NCBI GenBank assembly: GCA_035480955.1
Contig: DATIHF010000006.1
Location: forward strand, 20,627-84,626
Reading direction: 5' to 3'
Source: DATIHF01 sp035480955
GTDB taxonomy: Bacteria > Patescibacteriota > Microgenomatia > Woykebacterales > RBG-16-39-9b
Length of the DNA stretch: 64,000 nucleotides
Below are positions 62,614-64,000 of this stretch, one piece after another. Positions within the stretch are counted from its first letter, which is position 1. Every line of letters begins with the position of its first letter. Both the position numbers and the translations under genes were made by a program. The notes beneath the pieces are model-generated. The model ran no database searches and was not told the origin of the DNA. It saw nothing but the letters and a program-made list of their open reading frames with translations.

Positions 62614-63534
62614 ATGCCCAAGAAACATTTAGCCCTGCTCGCTCTGATCACCACCTCCGTCATCTGGGGAGCCACTCTTCCTTTGATGAAAATTAATTTG
62701 GAGGTTTTTCCGCCTTTAGTGCTTGCCTTTATCCGCTTTTTCATCGCCGCAATCTGTGCGCTTTTTTTCGTTAAATTTAACGAGATCACTTTGAAGTCTT
62801 TCTTGAGGATTGGTGTTTTCGCATTTTTTGGCATCACTCTTAACATCGGGCTGCTGCTTTTTGGTTTAAAGGAAACAACTAGCATCGATGCAATATTTAT
62901 ACTAGCGCTTTCGCCGGTTATTACTTCTCTGCTTGCTGTTTTTGTACTTAAGGAAAAAATCTCTTCAGGACATGCTCTGGGGATCTTTCTAGCTTTTTTA
63001 GGAAGTTTTCTTTATTTAGTTTATCCCAACCTTTTTCTTTCTGGACAAATAACCTTTAACCTCTGGGCTGACTTTTTGATTTTATTGGCAGTTTTGTTCG
63101 GGGCGATCTTCATCGTTGGATCAAAAAGTCTTTTTGATACTTATCATCCTTCCACTATCAGTGCCGTTTGTTTTTTGGTTGGGGCCATCAGCTTTTTTCC
63201 AGGAGCAGCCCTGGAAACAATGAAAAACCCCAGTTGGGTAAACCAAGTTCAGGTTTTTAACCTGCTTTCGCTGATTTTTCTTGGTGTTTTTGCCTCATTC
63301 ATCGCTTACTCACTGATGGAGTGGGGTCTCTCCAAACTTCCAGTTCATATAAGCCAAGTTGTCAGTTACCTTACCCCCATTGTCACAATAAGTATTTCAA
63401 CCCTGTGGCTCAATGAAAAGCTCTATCCAATCTTTCCAATCTCTGCTCTTTTAGTTGGAGCAGGTATTTACCTCACCTATCGCTACAAGAGTGTTCAACA
63501 CCCACACTACCACCACCGCCATCATCGTGTTTAA
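62614..63534 (+). CDS. EamA/DMT-family membrane transporter
   Basis: The protein has 306 aa and ten membrane helices arranged as two EamA repeats: TSVIWGATLPLMKINL near residue 15 and PVHISQVVSYLTPIVTISIS near 250. DMT members export amino acids, nucleotides or metabolites. The end of the protein is a His-rich tail (PHYHHRHHRV). The substrate is unknown. Confidence 0.9.
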   Translation: MPKKHLALLALITTSVIWGATLPLMKINLEVFPPLVLAFIRFFIAAICALFFVKFNEITLKSFLRIGVFAFFGITLNIGLLLFGLKETTSIDAIFILALSPVITSLLAVFVLKEKISSGHALGIFLAFLGSFLYLVYPNLFLSGQITFNLWADFLILLAVLFGAIFIVGSKSLFDTYHPSTISAVCFLVGAISFFPGAALETMKNPSWVNQVQVFNLLSLIFLGVFASFIAYSLMEWGLSKLPVHISQVVSYLTPIVTISISTLWLNEKLYPIFPISALLVGAGIYLTYRYKSVQHPHYHHRHHRV

Positions 63535-63538
63535 GTAA

Positions 63539-63567
63539 TTGTCAAACAGCTTCACCTGTGCTATTAT
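63539..63567 (+). promoter_or_regulatory. Promoter of rpmE
   Basis: TTGTCA (63539-63544), 17 nt, TATTAT (63562-63567), 11 nt before ATG 63579. It excludes the upstream start at 63558. Confidence 0.75.
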
Positions 63568-63578
63568 TCCCTACTGTT

Positions 63579-63938
63579 ATGGCTGAAACAGATGTAATCG
63601 AACCAAAAATTGAAGAAGAAGTTTCCAAAAAAGTTGCCGAGCCGAAGGCGGAAACATCTATGGCCTTTTTTGAAGACGCAAAAGTGATCTGCGCTTCCTG
63701 CGGCAATACTTTCACCACCGGTTCAACTAAAAAAGAAATTCATGTCGAAGTCTGCAGTAATTGTCATCCCTTCTTTACTGGACAGGAAAAGTTCGTTGAC
63801 ACCGAAGGTAGAGTCGAACGTTTCCAAAGACTAACTCAGGCCAAAAAAGAAACCAAACCAAAAAAGGAAACAGAAAAAACCCGCGACGATCGTCCCAAGA
63901 CCCTCAAAGAAATGCTTCAAGCCATTGACAAGGCCTAA
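63579..63938 (+). CDS. rpmE: Ribosomal protein L31 with extended N- and C-termini
   Basis: The protein has 119 aa, against about 70 for typical L31. The core from AKVICASCGNTFTTGSTKKE through VEVCSNCHPFFTGQEKFVDTEGRVERF is a clear L31 with CASC and CSNC zinc knuckles. The first 30 residues (EPKIEEEVSKKVAEP) and the last 45 (KKETKPKKETEKTRDD) are charged extensions. The promoter decides ATG 63579; an internal ATG at 63660 (MAFFEDAKV) would give a shorter form. A gene starting MDFLK follows, possibly prfA as is common. Confidence 0.93.
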   Translation: MAETDVIEPKIEEEVSKKVAEPKAETSMAFFEDAKVICASCGNTFTTGSTKKEIHVEVCSNCHPFFTGQEKFVDTEGRVERFQRLTQAKKETKPKKETEKTRDDRPKTLKEMLQAIDKA

Positions 63939-63947
63939 CCTCTCCAA

Positions 63948-63976
63948 TTGTTAATTATTTAAATTTAGCTGATAAT
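63948..63976 (+). promoter_or_regulatory. Promoter of the last gene, leaderless
   Basis: TTGTTA (63948-63953), 17 nt, GATAAT (63971-63976), then 7 nt to ATG 63984. Confidence 0.75.
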
Positions 63977-63983
63977 TATTCTA

Positions 63984-64000
63984 ATGGATTTTCTCAAAGA
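63984..64000 (+). CDS. Start of a gene cut by the window end
   Basis: Only MDFLK is visible. Its leaderless promoter and position after rpmE support a real gene. rpmE is often followed by prfA (release factor 1), which is a guess from gene order only. Confidence 0.55.

Noticed and set aside
1..64000. CRISPR array, insertion sequence or transposase
   Set aside because: No regularly spaced direct repeats and no transposase or integrase motifs were seen on either strand.

Overview
The window looks like a compact, streamlined bacterial genome, most likely a member of the Candidate Phyla Radiation (Patescibacteria). This rests on gene content and style: many single-pass membrane-anchored proteins of unknown function, genes that overlap end to end, orphan response regulators without kinases, and a Lactobacillus-like cell-wall set (PBP1A, Lgt, a serine D,D-peptidase). 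TGA reads as a stop throughout, so this is not a code-25 lineage. The exact phylum cannot be fixed from the sequence alone. No rRNA, CRISPR array, transposase or prophage was seen. One tRNA gene (Leu, anticodon CAA, CCA encoded) is present.

Layout. 0-9 kb: a partial SGNH hydrolase, a membrane-anchored lytic transglycosylase, a receiver/MscS cluster, then a run of plus-strand envelope genes (PsbP-like, beta-lactamase fold, cobalamin adenosyltransferase, LOG-like, phosphodiester glycosidase, Gmad2). 9-14.7 kb: VOC protein, PF04020 membrane protein, ThpR, and a minus-strand operon of a His-rich membrane protein, CcdA, a dihydrolipoamide-dehydrogenase-like flavoprotein and a PIG-L deacetylase. 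14.7-16.6 kb: a non-coding transcript of about 410 nt, then very small Cys-rich genes. 16.6-24.6 kb: DUF2130, metal P-type ATPase, histidine phosphatase, HPF and a membrane-anchored Clp-type double AAA+ ATPase. 24.6-33.2 kb: short orphan genes in cassette-like units (promoter, Shine-Dalgarno, ORFs, terminator), interrupted by rarA, a minimal metalloprotease and a methyltransferase. 33.7-34.8 kb: a gene-poor stretch with a dif-like 28-mer, one perfect DnaA box and AT-rich repeats. 35-51 kb: mostly minus-strand housekeeping and envelope operons (ruvC/yebC, conjugation-type ATPase, LytR_C, KefB-like antiporter, rluD, response regulator, DksA-like, lgt, MFS, pepA). 51-64 kb: PBP1A, pepQ, EF-P, tRNA-Leu, dnaB, MBL hydrolase, hisS, EamA, rpmE and the first codons of a gene that may be prfA.

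Two initiation styles coexist. About 20 genes have a near-consensus sigma70-type promoter (TTGACA-like, 17 or 18 nt, TATAAT-like) or an extended -10 only 6-12 nt before the start codon and no Shine-Dalgarno, so their mRNAs should be leaderless or nearly so. Another group, mostly short lineage-specific genes, has a 20-70 nt leader and a strong AGGAGG-type site. I used this to move several starts (rpmE, efp, the DUF2130 gene, the methyltransferase, the antiporter). Several genes are shorter than 60 codons: three tandem micro-membrane proteins at 26.15-26.5 kb, a 42-aa membrane protein at 19.7 kb, a 58-aa zinc ribbon at 15.8 kb, a 22-aa leaderless peptide at 15.4 kb and a YebC-like N-terminal fragment at 37.8 kb. 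The MFS gene at 48.4-49.6 kb appears to start at ATT.
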